NCBI GenBank assembly: GCA_963691705.1
Contig: OY829542.1
Span: 33,962,579 to 34,026,578 of the forward strand
DNA: 64,000 bases
DNA from: Viola odorata
Taxonomy: Eukaryota; Streptophyta; Magnoliopsida; Malpighiales; Violaceae
Direction of reading: 5' to 3'
Shown here piece after piece: positions 45,594-57,896 of the stretch (position 1 is the first letter of the stretch; every line of letters starts with the position of its first letter). The notes below the pieces were generated by a model. That model made no database searches. It was not told the origin of the DNA and worked only from the letters and a program-made list of their open reading frames with translations. A program made the translations under genes and the position numbers.

Positions 45594-46500
45594 CTTGGCC
45601 TATTTTCCCCGAGAGTTGTAGTTTGAGGGTTCCGTGAGTGAGTACTAGCCGAGAGCATGCCTTGGCCCATTCGGCCTTTCGAGGGATAGAGCCTCTAGAT
45701 TCGAGGATGAATCGCTTCAAAGGCGGATGGGATGATACGAGCTTGAAGGCTCTAGCTCGTTTCTCATGCCTTGCCCAGACCAGCCATGACAAGTGGCGCA
45801 CCCGAACCCTACTAAGCTATAAGGCCACGCGGCTAAGGCCTTGTGTCCGCCTTTGCCAAGGCCTTGCATCCTCCTTGCCAAAGCCTTGCGCCCACCTTCT
45901 GTTTGGCCGAAGCCCATCTTCATTGTTGCCAAGGCTAAGCCCCTTTGTCTAAGGGCGTAAGGGTATTTACCCATTGTTAGGCTTTAGTATTTAAAGTGTT
46001 TTCCTTTCATTTCAGCACTTGCCTTTGATTTTGATGCTTATGCTCTCTTTGGTTGAACCTTAGATTAACTGATTAGGGAACTTTGGAGCTGGGTTGTTAG
46101 GGCCGAATCCATTGCTTATCCACCTCTATCTCTTCTTGTAATTAGGCTCCTTAAGCTTTGTTCTTAAGGGGTAAATTCAATAAAGAGAGATCCTTAACTA
46201 TTTTATAGAAAGGTTGCTTGGTTTTAAATCAAGAGGGTTTTCTAATTAGTTGAGTTCTTATTATGTTCAATTCGTTCCATCACTACTAAACATCCATCAA
46301 GTCGCTGCAAGTAACTCCTTTAAACACCATCTTCATCCATCAAGTTCACCATGACGTCTCCTCTCCATCTCCATCCGAGGCGTCTATATCCTTTGTCAAG
46401 ACCATCCGTGCACGAGGACTAGATCCGAAGCTCCTCCTAGAGCCTTCATCATCATTTAGGGGCTTGGACCGTATCACTAACAGTCTCTCCTAAGCGACAG
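45594..46500 (+). repeat. LTR-like insertion 1 (solo LTR or fragment)
   Basis: Non-coding, GC-richer than its surroundings. It has a TATA-like AGTATTTAAAG at about 45988, a poly(A)-type AATAAAG at about 46178, and a probable end near GTATCA at about 46475. Repeats of CCAAGGCCTTG occur at 45830-45945. No PBS follows. Orientation and exact ends are uncertain. Confidence 0.4.
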
Positions 46501-46523
46501 TAGAAAAAACTTGTTGAACCGGT

Positions 46524-48003
46524 CATTGATTGATGATCGGTGCTTGTCGAGGGCACGATCAAATATAATAATAAAGACCTGCGATCAAGTGCATAATAAA
46601 TTGTGCATAGTGGTAACAGGGTCGATCCACGGAGACTAGGGCAAGACTTTAACTTTCATGCATGACAAAGACAAAAAGACAAAAATAGTATCCCAAAAGG
46701 AGGGGGGGGGGGGGGTTGAAGAGGATGACGATAAAACTAATATTAAACTAAATAAAACGAGTAAATAAAGACATGAAAGTAGATGAGAAAGATTCCTAGC
46801 AAAGATTTTTCTCAGGTTGCGTCGAGGGCATGATAATCATTGGCTCAGGGATATTCTATTCTCATGCCATAGACATGTTATAGGGGCCAAGTTTCCACTT
46901 AAACCCCTTACTTTCCCTCGTAAGAGAAGGTACCCCCGTTTCCACATATGAGGTACCCTAGACACCTCACCATCCTCCCAGCTACCTCTCTTGTCATCAA
47001 AAGGTAGCCTTGACACTTCGGCATTGTCACAAGCTCGAAGTAGGGAGGCTAAATTCGAAGAACCTATAAAGACTAGGAAAGACACATCGAGGGCAAGATG
47101 CCTCTCAGTTGTCAGGCTCGCGACACTGCCCTAATTAATTACTTCCCCTAGATGGATGAAACCACTTCTACCCGAGGACACCAAACTAGTTGTCTACTCT
47201 ACCCTGCAGCTTCCCGATGACGTTTTCACTACAAGGATGACTATAATCTAGAGGGATAAACTAGTAGGTAATTAAGCTTCCAATAAACCCCAAAAGAATT
47301 GAATTGAAAAGGAAAACTAGTAGGTAATTAAGCTTCCAATAGTCCTAGACGAATGAAATCGACAAGCAACCAAATATAACGTTAAGAATATATTAAATAC
47401 ATTTAGGCCTCTTAACTATCCATTGCAACCTTCAAATAACCTTTGCCAAGAATGGAGAAATCAACTACTCATGCCATAAAATAAATAAACAAAATAACAA
47501 AAGATAGATTGCATAAAAGAAGAAGAATAAGGAGAAGAAAGACTATTAAATTTTACCGATCGGAGCAAAGCTCCGGTTTATGTACATAGTTGCTAGAAAA
47601 TGATTTGATCCACCTCCCCTTAAAGGAGGAGGGGAGAAAGAGAAGCACATAAAAAGATCTACTATGAATAGGTGGTAGGTGTTATCCCTCTAACCCTAAA
47701 AACTAAAGGTTTTAAATACCCTCTTGCCCACAAGAGGACAAAACCCAGCTAAGGGACTACAAAATGACAAAATCCAGCTAAGGAGTTCAAAATTACGGAA
47801 TAAATCTCTTTGGCTTGGAAAGGGAATATTCTGGGAATATTCTAGAAGCGCTCGGCGTCGATGGCACGACATGGCCTCGAGGGCATGAGGACTAAAGAGA
47901 ATATTCTTAGGAATCTACGCGGAACTTTCTGGAAGACATATGAGGGGACACGTAGGAGCCTACCAGCAAGGACACATGGAAATAATACTTTTGGTGCATC
48001 CAG
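46524..48003 (-). repeat. LTR-like insertion 2, Athila type
   Basis: No reading frame. Near 46610 it has the GTGGTAACAGGGTCGATCCA block, also seen in the other LTRs of this family (48090, 62100), placed near the LTR 3' end on the minus strand. It includes a run of about 16 G at 46704-46719 and several TCGAGGGCA repeats. No internal region follows, so a solo LTR is likely. Confidence 0.45.
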
Positions 48004-48008
48004 GGTGA

Positions 48009-49830
48009 TGGGTGTCGAATCCAATCAAAAATAAATTACAACTTATCACTTAGCAACAAAAAGGATTGTGCACAGCGGTAAGAGGATCGATCCACAGGGA
48101 CTATCAGCCTAATGCTCATTCTCCTGCAAACAACCAAACCAAACTGAACAAAACGAAAGGTGAGGTGAAAACAGTGCAAGAAAATAAATGACAGGAAAAT
48201 AAAATAAAGCAGGAGACATGGCAGCTTCATCTCAAGGCCTTGAGATGAGTCTGCCATGCTCTAAATAAAAACAGTAAATAAAATACAAAAATAGTAAAGA
48301 CAAAGAGAGTGAAAGGATGAGAGAAATATTATTCCCAGTAGAGATCTCTTGAGGTAACAATTCCAAGTTGCTCATTGACACAAAAAACATATTCAAAACG
48401 ATTTCATAGGGAAGTTATAGAGATCAATCCAGGGGCGATCTCCAAGCCTCCTCCTACTCAAGTCACTCAAGGAGAAGCTCCTCTTGTGACCCTAACTCCC
48501 TTAACAATTATATGTTGTACCTGTCCGCCCACTCTACTGGGATTCCCAGCTGTCACCCAAGAAACTCAGTAAAGGAACAAGTACGCTCATAAAATTCCTA
48601 GATTGTTGATATGATTAGGAAGGCCCTTCCCTAGACCTTGAGATGGACGCTCTTGCAGTCCATAGACCTCAAAGCTAATCCTTATCTCCTTCTAGTTTCA
48701 AAGAGACATCATCCTATCCACTAGTTGTCTACTCGGGTTCCCTCTAACACAGAAACGCGACATTAGAAGAATTCTACTGTAATCATTCAAGTTAAAACAT
48801 AGGTTAGCTAAGCCTAAATTCAACAAGAACAAATTGTCATTAAATCAAGCAAGATAAAGAATATGAAAAGCATTTTTAATGAAGAACAATGAGTCTCACA
48901 ACATGCTGGAATTGTAAACCTCTCAATCCCTACTAGGAATTGGAGGATTTAATTACAACCAATCAAAACAGCAAGCTCGAAAATAAAAGAGAAAATACAT
49001 GAAAAGTGGAAAATAATGAAAAATGAGAGAACTAGCTTCTCTCTTCCGTTCCCCTTCCTTTCTTTCTATCCTCCGTCCTCCCTGGTCTGGTCTGCTCAAG
49101 CTCCTTCAATTTAATGGCAGCAAAGGGGAGAAACACAATAGAATAAAATATTCCCAAGTTAATAAATCCATAAAACAAGCATGCTAAACATTCTCCACTA
49201 TGTTTTATTTCTTTGAGCCACGTGAGGGAGAGTATAGCATGCTGGGAACATCTTGTCTCTATTTTCCAAGTCCCAAGCAGACAAGAAAAGCACTCAGGAA
49301 TAATTAATTTCGGACCACAAAAACATAGTGAGTGTTGTCCAGCTGGAATTTGTTACGGCAGCTTCATCTCAAGACCTTGAGATGGACTGGAAATGCGCCT
49401 AGAAAATCTTCTCAACACCAATTGATCATTTTTACTCTAATCTTCGGCCTTTTCATTCCTTTTCCTAATTCTGGGTATTCAGGTGTACTTCTGGAAAAAG
49501 GAAGGAAAAAGGGTCAAAGTAGCATATTTATCATCTCAATAACTAATTAAAGAGACAACAAATCAAAGTGAAATAACGATCAATCACAGGGCTCGATGAT
49601 GGAAACCACGGCAAGGCCTCGATGGAAACTTGGTATCTTGGCCTCGATGTCAGTCTTGAAGCTTGAGAACTGCAGAAATCGCCCAGAAAGGATGTGTTTT
49701 CGCATATTCCTCCCTTTTGGCCTAGATCTGTAATAAAGATGGGAATGAGAGCAAATTAGCAATATCATGCCATAAATCAAAGTGATAATGAAGGGAAAAA
49801 CACGCATAAAACACACGCTAACAATTGACC
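48009..49830 (-). repeat. LTR-like insertion 3, Athila type
   Basis: No reading frame. It shares the CACAGCGGTAAGAGGATCGA block with the Athila-like LTR at 62100. It contains a 14-bp palindrome CTCAAGGCCTTGAG (48233-48246) and related CCTTGAGATGGA sequences near 48640 and 49375. Likely a solo LTR inside the Harbinger transposase; ends are approximate. Confidence 0.45.
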
Positions 49831-49834
49831 ACTT

Positions 49835-50070
49835 ATCGTGTGTAGAAACTTGGCTACTTGTTCTTCAACAAAAGAGAATTAGTAGATATCTCTTAAGAGG
49901 TCCTTGTCTCGAAGAATTGAAACTATGTAAACGCATCGAACCTCATGTGTAGTGCACAACGAGTATTGTTAATCGTTTGTAACTTCATCATCAACTCCCT
50001 ATGTACTGCTTCTCTATGTGCTCTACGTCTACTAATTGGCCTATCTAACAGTAGCATTAAAAGAAAAACT
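49835..50070 (-). pseudogene. Harbinger transposase N-terminal fragment
   Basis: Minus strand reads a decayed start of a PIF/Harbinger transposase: RRAHREAVHRELM, CALHMRFDAF, and after several stops EEQVAKFLH, the usual pattern before the DDE domain. It is cut by the LTR-like insertion at about 49830. Confidence 0.5.
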
Positions 50071-51729
50071 ACATCAAAAGTAAAATGAGCAAATTTACAA
50101 ACTAATTAGTTGGTGGGACTAAAGAAAGAGAAACAATCTTGAATAATAAGATTACCTCGAAACGTACAACATTGTTAAATAAATAAGTAATTCACAAACT
50201 AAAACACAATTTGTTTCAGCAACAATGAAGTTAATGAGAACCAGAAATGAGAAATCGTTTCAGGTAGAGCAAGATGGATACAAGTTGTCACGAGGACTGG
50301 AACTAAAACACAATCTAATCCATAAAAGGAAACATCAATAAAAGTTCGCAATCTATGCAAGAACAGATGTGGTCAAAGGAGAAAGAATTGAATTGAGGCA
50401 AAACAAATGTGGTCAAAGGAGAAAGAATTGAAGAACATGGAATAAAAGACTAGCTACCCATGGCTACAACTCTAACAAGTCATCACAGAAGCAAGGTTAT
50501 TAGGGTACTGGCTTTCAGTGATGAACAAAATTGTTACTAGATCCTCTACCTCTCTAGAGAGACTATCCAAAGATATCACCATGTCAAAACTTGAACAAGT
50601 TGTCACAAGAGGATCTAAGATTAATTCACACAAAATGAATATCAAATGACTTATCACTTTTAGAAACAAACACCAAATAAACAATCTTGATAAAATTAAT
50701 GTTTTCAAAAATCATAAACAAGAAGCAAGAGAAGGTTTCTTCTTTTTCACGTAGCAAGCACAAAGTGATCAATTGTTCATAGCAAGGGGTAAAAGAAAAA
50801 AGAGAAAAAACAAAAAGAATCTGTGGGCAAAGGAAATCAGCACCTAGATTGCAAGTGATCAACCTCGTACTTTAACTTGCTTCTTTTGCTAGAGTCGATC
50901 TAAACCACTGTCCGCATCACCTTGGAAAAAAGAAAAAAGGTCGGAACTATGTAAGATGAATTGCAATTGCAATGTAGAGATTTATGAGTCACAAACTTAG
51001 ATAGAAATTTGGCAAACATATACAATAGACAATCATCTTATGACCGACAAAATTTTGACAACCCATTCATACATGTTATTTCCCAATCCACCACTATATA
51101 CCTCAACACCCAATTCATGTTTATCACACCCGGAAACTTAATAGGGACCCAATAAACAACACAACATTCAAATATTTTGGTCATAAACCAACTGAGGGGT
51201 AGCAAGGTGAAGTAAACTCAAAATTTTACCATTAAATAAAAGCAACCATGCTGCCACAAAATAATTGAACAATACCCAGATAAGAAAATATGAACATAGC
51301 TGGGATAAAAAAGAAGTAAACCCTAATAAGAAAATATGGTTTTGAAGTTCTCAATCGCTAGTCTCGATCGCTCTTCTTCCTCCCTTTATTGCACGTGCGC
51401 ACTCTCTCTCGCGTTCTCTTCTCTCTTGCATTCTCTCTCACTGCTGCATTTTTATGTTCTCTCTCGTTGTTGCGTGATGTGTACAGAAAAAAGGTAGGTT
51501 TTAGACAGGGGTAATTTTGTAATAGTATAATTAATAATTTAAAAGCTAAGTGAACTCCTCAACAATCACACCTATTTGTGTGAGAATTCCCACCTTCCTT
51601 AATTTGTCAGATTCAATTCACAAAGAATTGAATTCTCTTTTAAAACATCATAACAATCAAAAGATTTGTAATGATTTCAGTCAGATTTAACTGAATTTAT
51701 GTTTGAGTTTTGTACCAAACACCCCCTTA

Positions 51730-52167
51730 AAACATTAATGACCCAACTATAAACAATTCATATACCATAAATCACATTCTAAATTCATAATTGCCCAGCA
51801 ATAAATCCAAAGAACCAACATAATCTTCATTTCTTTCATCCCCATTCCTATTTCACTCAAGTTCACCAAAATAATATATTATTAAAAAAATAATAATAAT
51901 AAATATGTGCACAAATTGACATATTAATCATAGAAGAACTCATTTCACCTTTTTGTTATAACTTTTAAAAATAGAGTGAATTGAACAGAAAAATTTAAGA
52001 GGGTGAAAATTCTTGCAAGAAATGATCGAATTTGAAGAGAATTGGAAATGCTCCCTATTGACTTTTTTGTTTTCCTAAAATTCCCTTATTATGAATAACT
52101 TCTCTCTCACCCAAACCAGCATGATCACCAATGTTAGCTTGGCTAGTCACCTATTGCAGAGTCGCCA
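51730..52167. other. No feature seen
   Basis: AT-rich DNA between the Harbinger end and the Athila-like LTR. No supported gene or repeat. Confidence 0.5.
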
Positions 52168-53542
52168 TGATTGTGTGTTTAATTTGATAATTATCTCTAT
52201 CTAAATGTGTATTTTTAGATAGAGTACTTATTTTATGTCATTTCCCTCCATTTTTGCAGAAAAATATGATTTAGAGGAAAAGAAGAAATAAGAGCTGAAG
52301 TTACAGGGAAATTGAAGAGAAATGATACCAAATTAAAACAAGAAAATCAGCTACCGTTGTTTTGAATTTCAAAGTCTATGGAAATTAGTTTAGCCAAGAT
52401 TCGGGGATTTGTATTTGTTGGATATTTGATTTGATTTGATTCTAAATTTAGATTTTAAATTTAGATTCAAATACAATTTTTAAACTATGATTAAAAAAGA
52501 ATTTGTTAGAGGATTTTAAGGGAGAAAGAACACTATAAATACTCTCCCTTGCTTTCTCTACTATCATCTCATTTTCTAGGAATAAATTTTAGCCTAATCT
52601 CTTTGTAAACACTAGCTCCGGTTGTCTTCTTCATTAAGGCCACCAGATTTATTTTTATGCAATTTCTTAATTTCTCATTTTTAATTATTATGTCTATGTC
52701 GAGCTAAATGCTCAATTCATTGCAAAGGCAACAAGGGTTATGATTCGTCATCGTTGTGAGATCTAAACCACTCTTCTTATTTTGTGTATTTATGTTTATT
52801 CATTCATTAGTTTAACGCCAAAATTATTCATGTTGTATTTATGATTGGCCATCTTAAATTTCAATCTGAATAGTTAGTGTAGGTTCAGAAGGCTGCGGAT
52901 TATAAAGCCGGAGGAACATAGCAAACAACTAGATCGATCTCAGTCACAGACTCTTTGAGACTAGAATGAATGAATAATTAAGTCTAAAGACTATAAGCGT
53001 ACCTTAGATTTGGCTTAGAGTAGTCTTTCCCTAGTATTATCAAATTTTTCTAGTTCAATCTTATAAGTGTACCTTAAGGTTGCTAAATAAATTAGGGTTT
53101 TTTAATAAGCATACCTTTAAGTAACTTGTTGCAGGAGGAGAGAAGGGAACCTAAGCGTAATTGGTTGCTATAGGTGCTCCATAAATCAGAAACAAACATC
53201 CATAAATCAATGATCAACATAATAGAATCACAACCTTGCCGTTATCTTTGCTGGGAGTCTTTTATTCTATTTTTCACCAACAACCTATCCAGGACTTGTT
53301 CCAGATCAATTTTCACTATTTTATTTTACTTGTAATCATTTCACGGTCAAAACAAAGTCTTCAAAATTACACGGTCAAAACCAAAACCAAACCCCCAGTT
53401 TTAATTATTTCACGGTCAAAACAAAGTCTTCAAAATTACACCTTCCTTGAGGATCGAACCTCTTTTCACTATTTACAATTCATTTTGTCATTAGTGTTGA
53501 GTTGAAATTACACTTATTATTTAACAGATTTGGCCTCAATCA
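52168..53542 (+). repeat. Athila-like 5' LTR
   Basis: 1,375 bp with TGATT...AATCA ends, a TATA box (CACTATAAATACTC, about 52532), and a primer binding site right after it. Short duplications lie near its end (TTTCACGGTCAAAACAAAGT at about 53338 and 53409). A GAGGATCGAACCTC block near 53450 is common in LTRs of this group and is not a tRNA gene. Confidence 0.75.
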
Positions 53543-53548
53543 AATTTT

Positions 53549-53566
53549 TGGCGTCGTTGCCGGGGA
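53549..53566 (+). other. Primer binding site, tRNA-Asp type
   Basis: TGGCGTCGTTGCCGGGGA, one mismatch from the TGGCGCCGTTGCCGGGGA typical of Athila-like elements and complementary to tRNA-Asp. Confidence 0.8.
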
Positions 53567-53598
53567 CGGTGAATTTAATTTGATTTTTCTTTGTTTAT

Positions 53599-53776
53599 GA
53601 CTAGGTCTTCGAGTTCTAAAAGTTTCCCATATAATCTTGAGATTACCATAACTGAAACCAACATAAGGAAGCGTACAAAGAGACAACGAGTGGGAACTAA
53701 AGAACTCAAAGTAAGGTTCGACCCGTCAAGAATCCTCCATAAAATGAACCAATCATTGTCTGTTGATAAGCTTTAA
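53599..53776 (+). pseudogene. Start of an Athila-like gag
   Basis: Frame beginning MTRSSSSKSFPYNLEITITE about 30 bp after the PBS, ending in TAA after 59 residues. Position fits the first codons of gag, but no core gag domain follows, so the element is truncated or rearranged just downstream. Confidence 0.45.
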
Positions 53777-55059
53777 ATTTGGAACAACCTTCACTTCTTG
53801 CTCGACGTCAATCACGGCCACGAAGCACAAAATTAACCGTCACACCTCGATCACGATCTCAATCTCAATCTCAATCTCTGTTTCTCGTCTTGTCTTCAAT
53901 CATTCCTGGTTGCACAAATTAATTAAACAGCACATGCGCTAATTAATTTGGTTACACAACTCAATCCCAATCAATTTGGCACAAGACGTCAATTTGGCGT
54001 CGTGCGCCTCAACCCCAATCTCCAAATCAATCTCTACTTTTAATTAGGCACACTCCATCTGCATAAACCTATGTCAATATACATATGGCATAGGTTGGGT
54101 AATTGGGTTAAAACCCAATTCTAATTTCACAAAGTTTAGAAAAAGCCATCGCCAATCAACTTCATTTTTTTTCTTCTTTTCTATATTTTTTCCACCCACT
54201 TAAGCAATTAACTTCTAGTACCAAATAAGTGAGATACCACAACAAAAAGATGAACAAGAAAGCACAAATAACTTAGATTTAATCTACATCTCTCACAATG
54301 AGCAATTTAGGTGAAGAGCTAAGGATATTCCCTTTCAAATCTACACTTATCACTAGTTGAAACTAGCAACCAATCTAGAGTTTGAACAAGAAAGGTTACA
54401 AGCAACTTTAGCCTTACTTGATACTCATCTAAGGGATGCTCAACCTACATGAACCAAGGATTTAATGTGAGCCTAAGAAAGTCGGAGGTAAACTCAACAA
54501 TAACAAAATATAAGTTGTCATAAAATGAAAGACATTTTATATTCTAAAACTAGAAAAAAACATAAGTTTTTCCCCTCTCTCCTATGTGGTGTCATGTGGC
54601 ACCATATCTACCAATGAGACAATGACATGTGGTATGTGTCATGTCATTTGCCAATGTCCCTTGGATAAAAGGGTTCCTCCGAAGTTAATATCTACTAGAA
54701 AAAATGCAACGAAATTTCTATTACTAGTCCGAGCATTAAGAAATTATATAAAAAAATTCAGAAATTCCAAACAGTAATTTCAAAGGTTTAAAAAAATAAA
54801 AAATTTCATAAAATAAGAAATTAGTTAAAAAATTGCAGAAATTAAAAAAAAAATTCAGATTTTCAAAGAAATACTTATTTTTTTAATTTATAGAATTACA
54901 AACATTCCTATTTTAAATACTAAAAAAAACCAAAATAATTTTTTAAAGATAAAAAAAAATTTTAAGTTATGGAAAACACAATTATAATTCTTGAAATAAC
55001 AAAAAGAGTTTAAAATCTCATAAAAAATCCAAACAAATTCAAATATGTTTCTAGCTCGG
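53777..55059. other. Degenerate sequence, no gene
   Basis: Continues from the truncated Athila-like element. A CAATCT-rich stretch lies near 53850. Between about 54290 and 54480 there is faint similarity in style to gag leader sequence (LEFEQERLQATLALLDTHLR in one frame), not enough to name. The remainder is very AT-rich. Confidence 0.35.
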
Positions 55060-55880
55060 TTCTTGTATTTAGTAAGAGTTGTGCGAGTCAACCGACTTCT
55101 AATAAAGGCAACAAAATTATTTTTTCCTTCTTATTCACTTATTTAATTTAATAAGGTTAGTGCGGGTCAACCAACTTCAATCAGGTTTTTTCTTTTTGTC
55201 TTCTGATTAAGATATTTTATTTAATGAGGTTTATGTTGGCCTACGTATTTTTTTTGGCCTTCTTATTCAAAAGATTAAAATCTTAAAAAAAATATGAATA
55301 ATTTTATAAATGATTTTAATTTGGTTCTTTTATTTAATAAGAGTTGTGAGGGTCAGCCAACTTCTAACAAAGACAACAAAAATACTAATGGGGTCTTCCT
55401 TTTTTGCTTTTTAGCTTTTTATTCACTTTTTTTTCTTTAATAAGGTTAATGCGAGTCAACAAACTTTAACAAAGTCTTTTTGTTTTTTGCCTTATAATTA
55501 AGATATTTTATTTAATGAGGTTTATGTGGGTCAACCAACTTCAACAAAGTCTTTTATTTTTGCCTTATAATTAAGATATTTTATTTAATGAGGTTTATGC
55601 GAGTCAATCAACTTCAAATAAATGCAACAAATATTCTAATCGAGTCTTTTTTTTACCTTATGATTCACCTCTTTTGATAATCACGTTCATGCGGGTCAAT
55701 CTATTTCAATCAGGTCTTCTTTTTTACTTCTGATCTAGTTATTTTATTTAATAAAATTTATAATAGTTAGCAAACTTCAAACAAATGGAATTAATACGCT
55801 AACCATGTATTTTATTTTTAACTTCTTATTTAGTTTCTTTATTTAATAAAATTGACGTGAGTCACCAACTTCAAATGATC
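55060..55880. repeat. Degenerate tandem repeat array
   Basis: About ten diverged units built on TTTATTTAATAAGGTT followed by GCGGGTCAACCAACTTCAA and a T-rich stretch. Unit starts near 55082, 55162, 55346, 55450, 55527, 55599, 55693, 55762 and 55855 give spacings of roughly 70-110 bp. Non-coding. Confidence 0.65.
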
Positions 55881-57144
55881 GATATACATCATAAATTTAT
55901 ATATTGAAAATTTGAAGCTATTTTCTTTCAAGTATAATCACCCTTTGCATTTAAAAAATATTATTATATAACTACAAAATAAATTTATAAATTTAAACCA
56001 AACAATTCTCAAATTCTAAAACAAAAAAAGGAGGACTGCATTGAAGCGCGAGTGTGAATTCTAGTCATGTTCTATTTATACTATTAGATAATACTGAGTA
56101 TTACATGTCTTCCAAAGCCTTCAGAGAAGATATGACATGTATAGGGGCTATGGGGCCAAGAGGCCTGGAGCTGGAATGAAATTAGGTCGGAGACTCTACA
56201 AGGGAACTTATTGTTGGTTAGAGATTCTCGAGTGAGAGATTAAAGGGGTGAGTTTAGGCTGATTTTTGCTAATATTGTGTGTGTTTTGAGGATTTAGGAA
56301 GGAGAGAGTCTCTAGTGCAAAAGATCTCACTTAAAATCACTTTTCTCTCAATGGAAACACATGATAATTGTAAAAATTGGGGTAGGGGTATTTTTGAGAC
56401 TTTATCTTGATCTTCTCACTAAAATCTTTATTATCGAATATATGGATTAGCACTTGAAATCTTTAGGATTGCTCATAGAGTAGACACTCTGAAGTTTAAG
56501 TTAGTTTTGGTTTAAGGAATCAATGGAATAATTAGACTAAAATATAGGAAGAACTTTTGATGAATGTAAGAGTTTAATGGAAGCTTCAAAGTGGAAGAGA
56601 AATGGTAGTTTTGTGATTTTGGTATATTGTTCTTATATCATTTATGCCTAAAATTTGGGGAGGGAGGGAGAGAATTTATACCCAAATGATTAGGACTTTA
56701 GGGTAGTTTAGGGATTTCGTATAGTTGTGCCAAAAATGGTACCTTGAGTTGCACTAAATGCAAGACAATGAGATCGTCTTCTAGTTCTATAAAATATCGT
56801 TGTTGTCAGTTGTGATTAATGCACGCCATTTAGTTTTCTTTTTTATTGTAATAAGTGGAACATTTCTTAACTCTGTCGCAAGATCTTGACTTATTGCATG
56901 CAATAGCCGTTGCAATTCGATATCGGTGTTTGAGCGATATCACAACGTTACAAGGATTCGAGCTCTCTTACTTAAACTCTTGATATCTTCTGTGACTATG
57001 AGGAACAAGGCTTGACTTTATCTTTCCTCTTTTTGTTGTCATTATTTTGAAAGATCCACACCTGTCAGATGTTCTTTTCCCCTCTCGTGATGTGGTGTTG
57101 CACTATTCGTATTGTTATTAGCATGTTTACTATATATTTATTTT
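55881..57144. other. No gene seen
   Basis: AT-rich sequence of unknown origin. No coding frame or terminal repeat could be supported on either strand. Confidence 0.45.
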
Positions 57145-57178
57145 AATGTATGCGTTTCTTTTTAAATTCGCATACATT
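57145..57178. repeat. Perfect 10-bp hairpin at a truncated LTR edge
   Basis: AATGTATGCG and CGCATACATT separated by 14 bp, ending exactly where similarity to the 62580 LTR begins. A cruciform at a deletion breakpoint is a possible cause. No Helitron-type CTRR end follows. Confidence 0.6.
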
Positions 57179-57878
57179 GAAATGTAAGAAACATAGCTCT
57201 CAAGCTCTCACCAAGAATGGTGATTAGCTAGATGTACTCATGAATGAATTATAAAAATACTTGCTTGCATAAATAAAATAAATCCGTGGATTCAAAGAAT
57301 TAAATCCCGGAGCAAAAGTATATCAATGTCGAATTGGGGAAGAAGAAGAGAGCGTGAGAAGAGGAGGACAAGTTCAGCTATAAGTAAGCTAAAACTCCTC
57401 TGTCCTTCTCCAACTCAATCTCCTAAATAATCTCCTAAATAATCTCCTAAAATATTATCCTAATTTATTTTGAATAAAAATAGGAATTTAAAATATACAA
57501 AGATGGAAGGAGATCCTTAATAGGATTCTTTAATAAATATCTTCTTGATCCTTCTCTTTCTCGCTGGACAGCTGTGATTTGCCAGCTAGCAAGGCCCAAC
57601 GCTGCTGCTCATGATTGCTCTTCCGCGGATGAGTCTTGGCCGGAGTCTTGGCCAAGACAATCTGGTGGTGCGACACGTTGAATGCGAAGGAGTCTTGGCC
57701 AAGCGCTAGGCCAAGACTCGGGAAAACAGCTTCAGTGCTCCACAAGTCATATTCTTCTATAAATTGCCTCCATACCAGAACTGCTAAGATATGGGAAATA
57801 CAAGGATAAATCAGTAGGTTTACTGCCCGAATAATAAGTAAATGGATAGTAAAAACATGATGAAATGCAATGTAATCT
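57179..57878 (-). repeat. Partial 3' LTR of Athila-like Gag-protease element
   Basis: Matches 62581-63281 closely. It lacks the R/U5-side 580 bp seen in the 5' LTR (62003-62580), so it is truncated on its left side. Its inner end at 57877-57878 is followed by the polypurine tract. Confidence 0.88.
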
Positions 57879-57882
57879 AATT

Positions 57883-57896
57883 CCCCACACTTAAAC
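57883..57896 (-). other. Polypurine tract of Athila-like element
   Basis: CCCCACACTTAAAC on the plus strand, i.e. GTTTAAGTGTGGGG on the minus strand, a sequence typically found next to the 3' LTR in Athila-like elements. Confidence 0.6.

Larger units (their letters stand above)
43308..51726 (-). mobile_element. Decayed PIF/Harbinger element split by later insertions
   Basis: Ends show imperfect inverted repeats (left CCTACTGTTTGGTATCAAAT; right, reversed, GGGGGTGTTTGGTACAAAAC) with TTA target duplications at 43305-43307 and 51727-51729. On the minus strand it holds a transposase N-terminal piece near 50070-49835, a transposase C-terminal piece near 45593-45340, and a Myb/SANT-like gene, the two-gene content expected of this superfamily. 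The central transposase is missing, and the gap is filled by LTR-like sequences. The 51,350-51,480 region near the right end is pyrimidine-rich and would be a leader. Confidence 0.7.

Noticed and set aside
46704..46719. G-quadruplex or functional poly-G tract
   Set aside because: A single run of about 16 G is more likely a slippage-prone homopolymer, and its length may be a sequencing artefact.
53445..53460. tRNA gene suggested by a GGTTCGATCC-like B box
   Set aside because: No cloverleaf or A box, and this block is usual near the end of Athila-type LTRs.
57145..57178. Helitron 3' terminus (hairpin)
   Set aside because: No CTRR follows the hairpin on either strand and no matching 5' TC end was seen.
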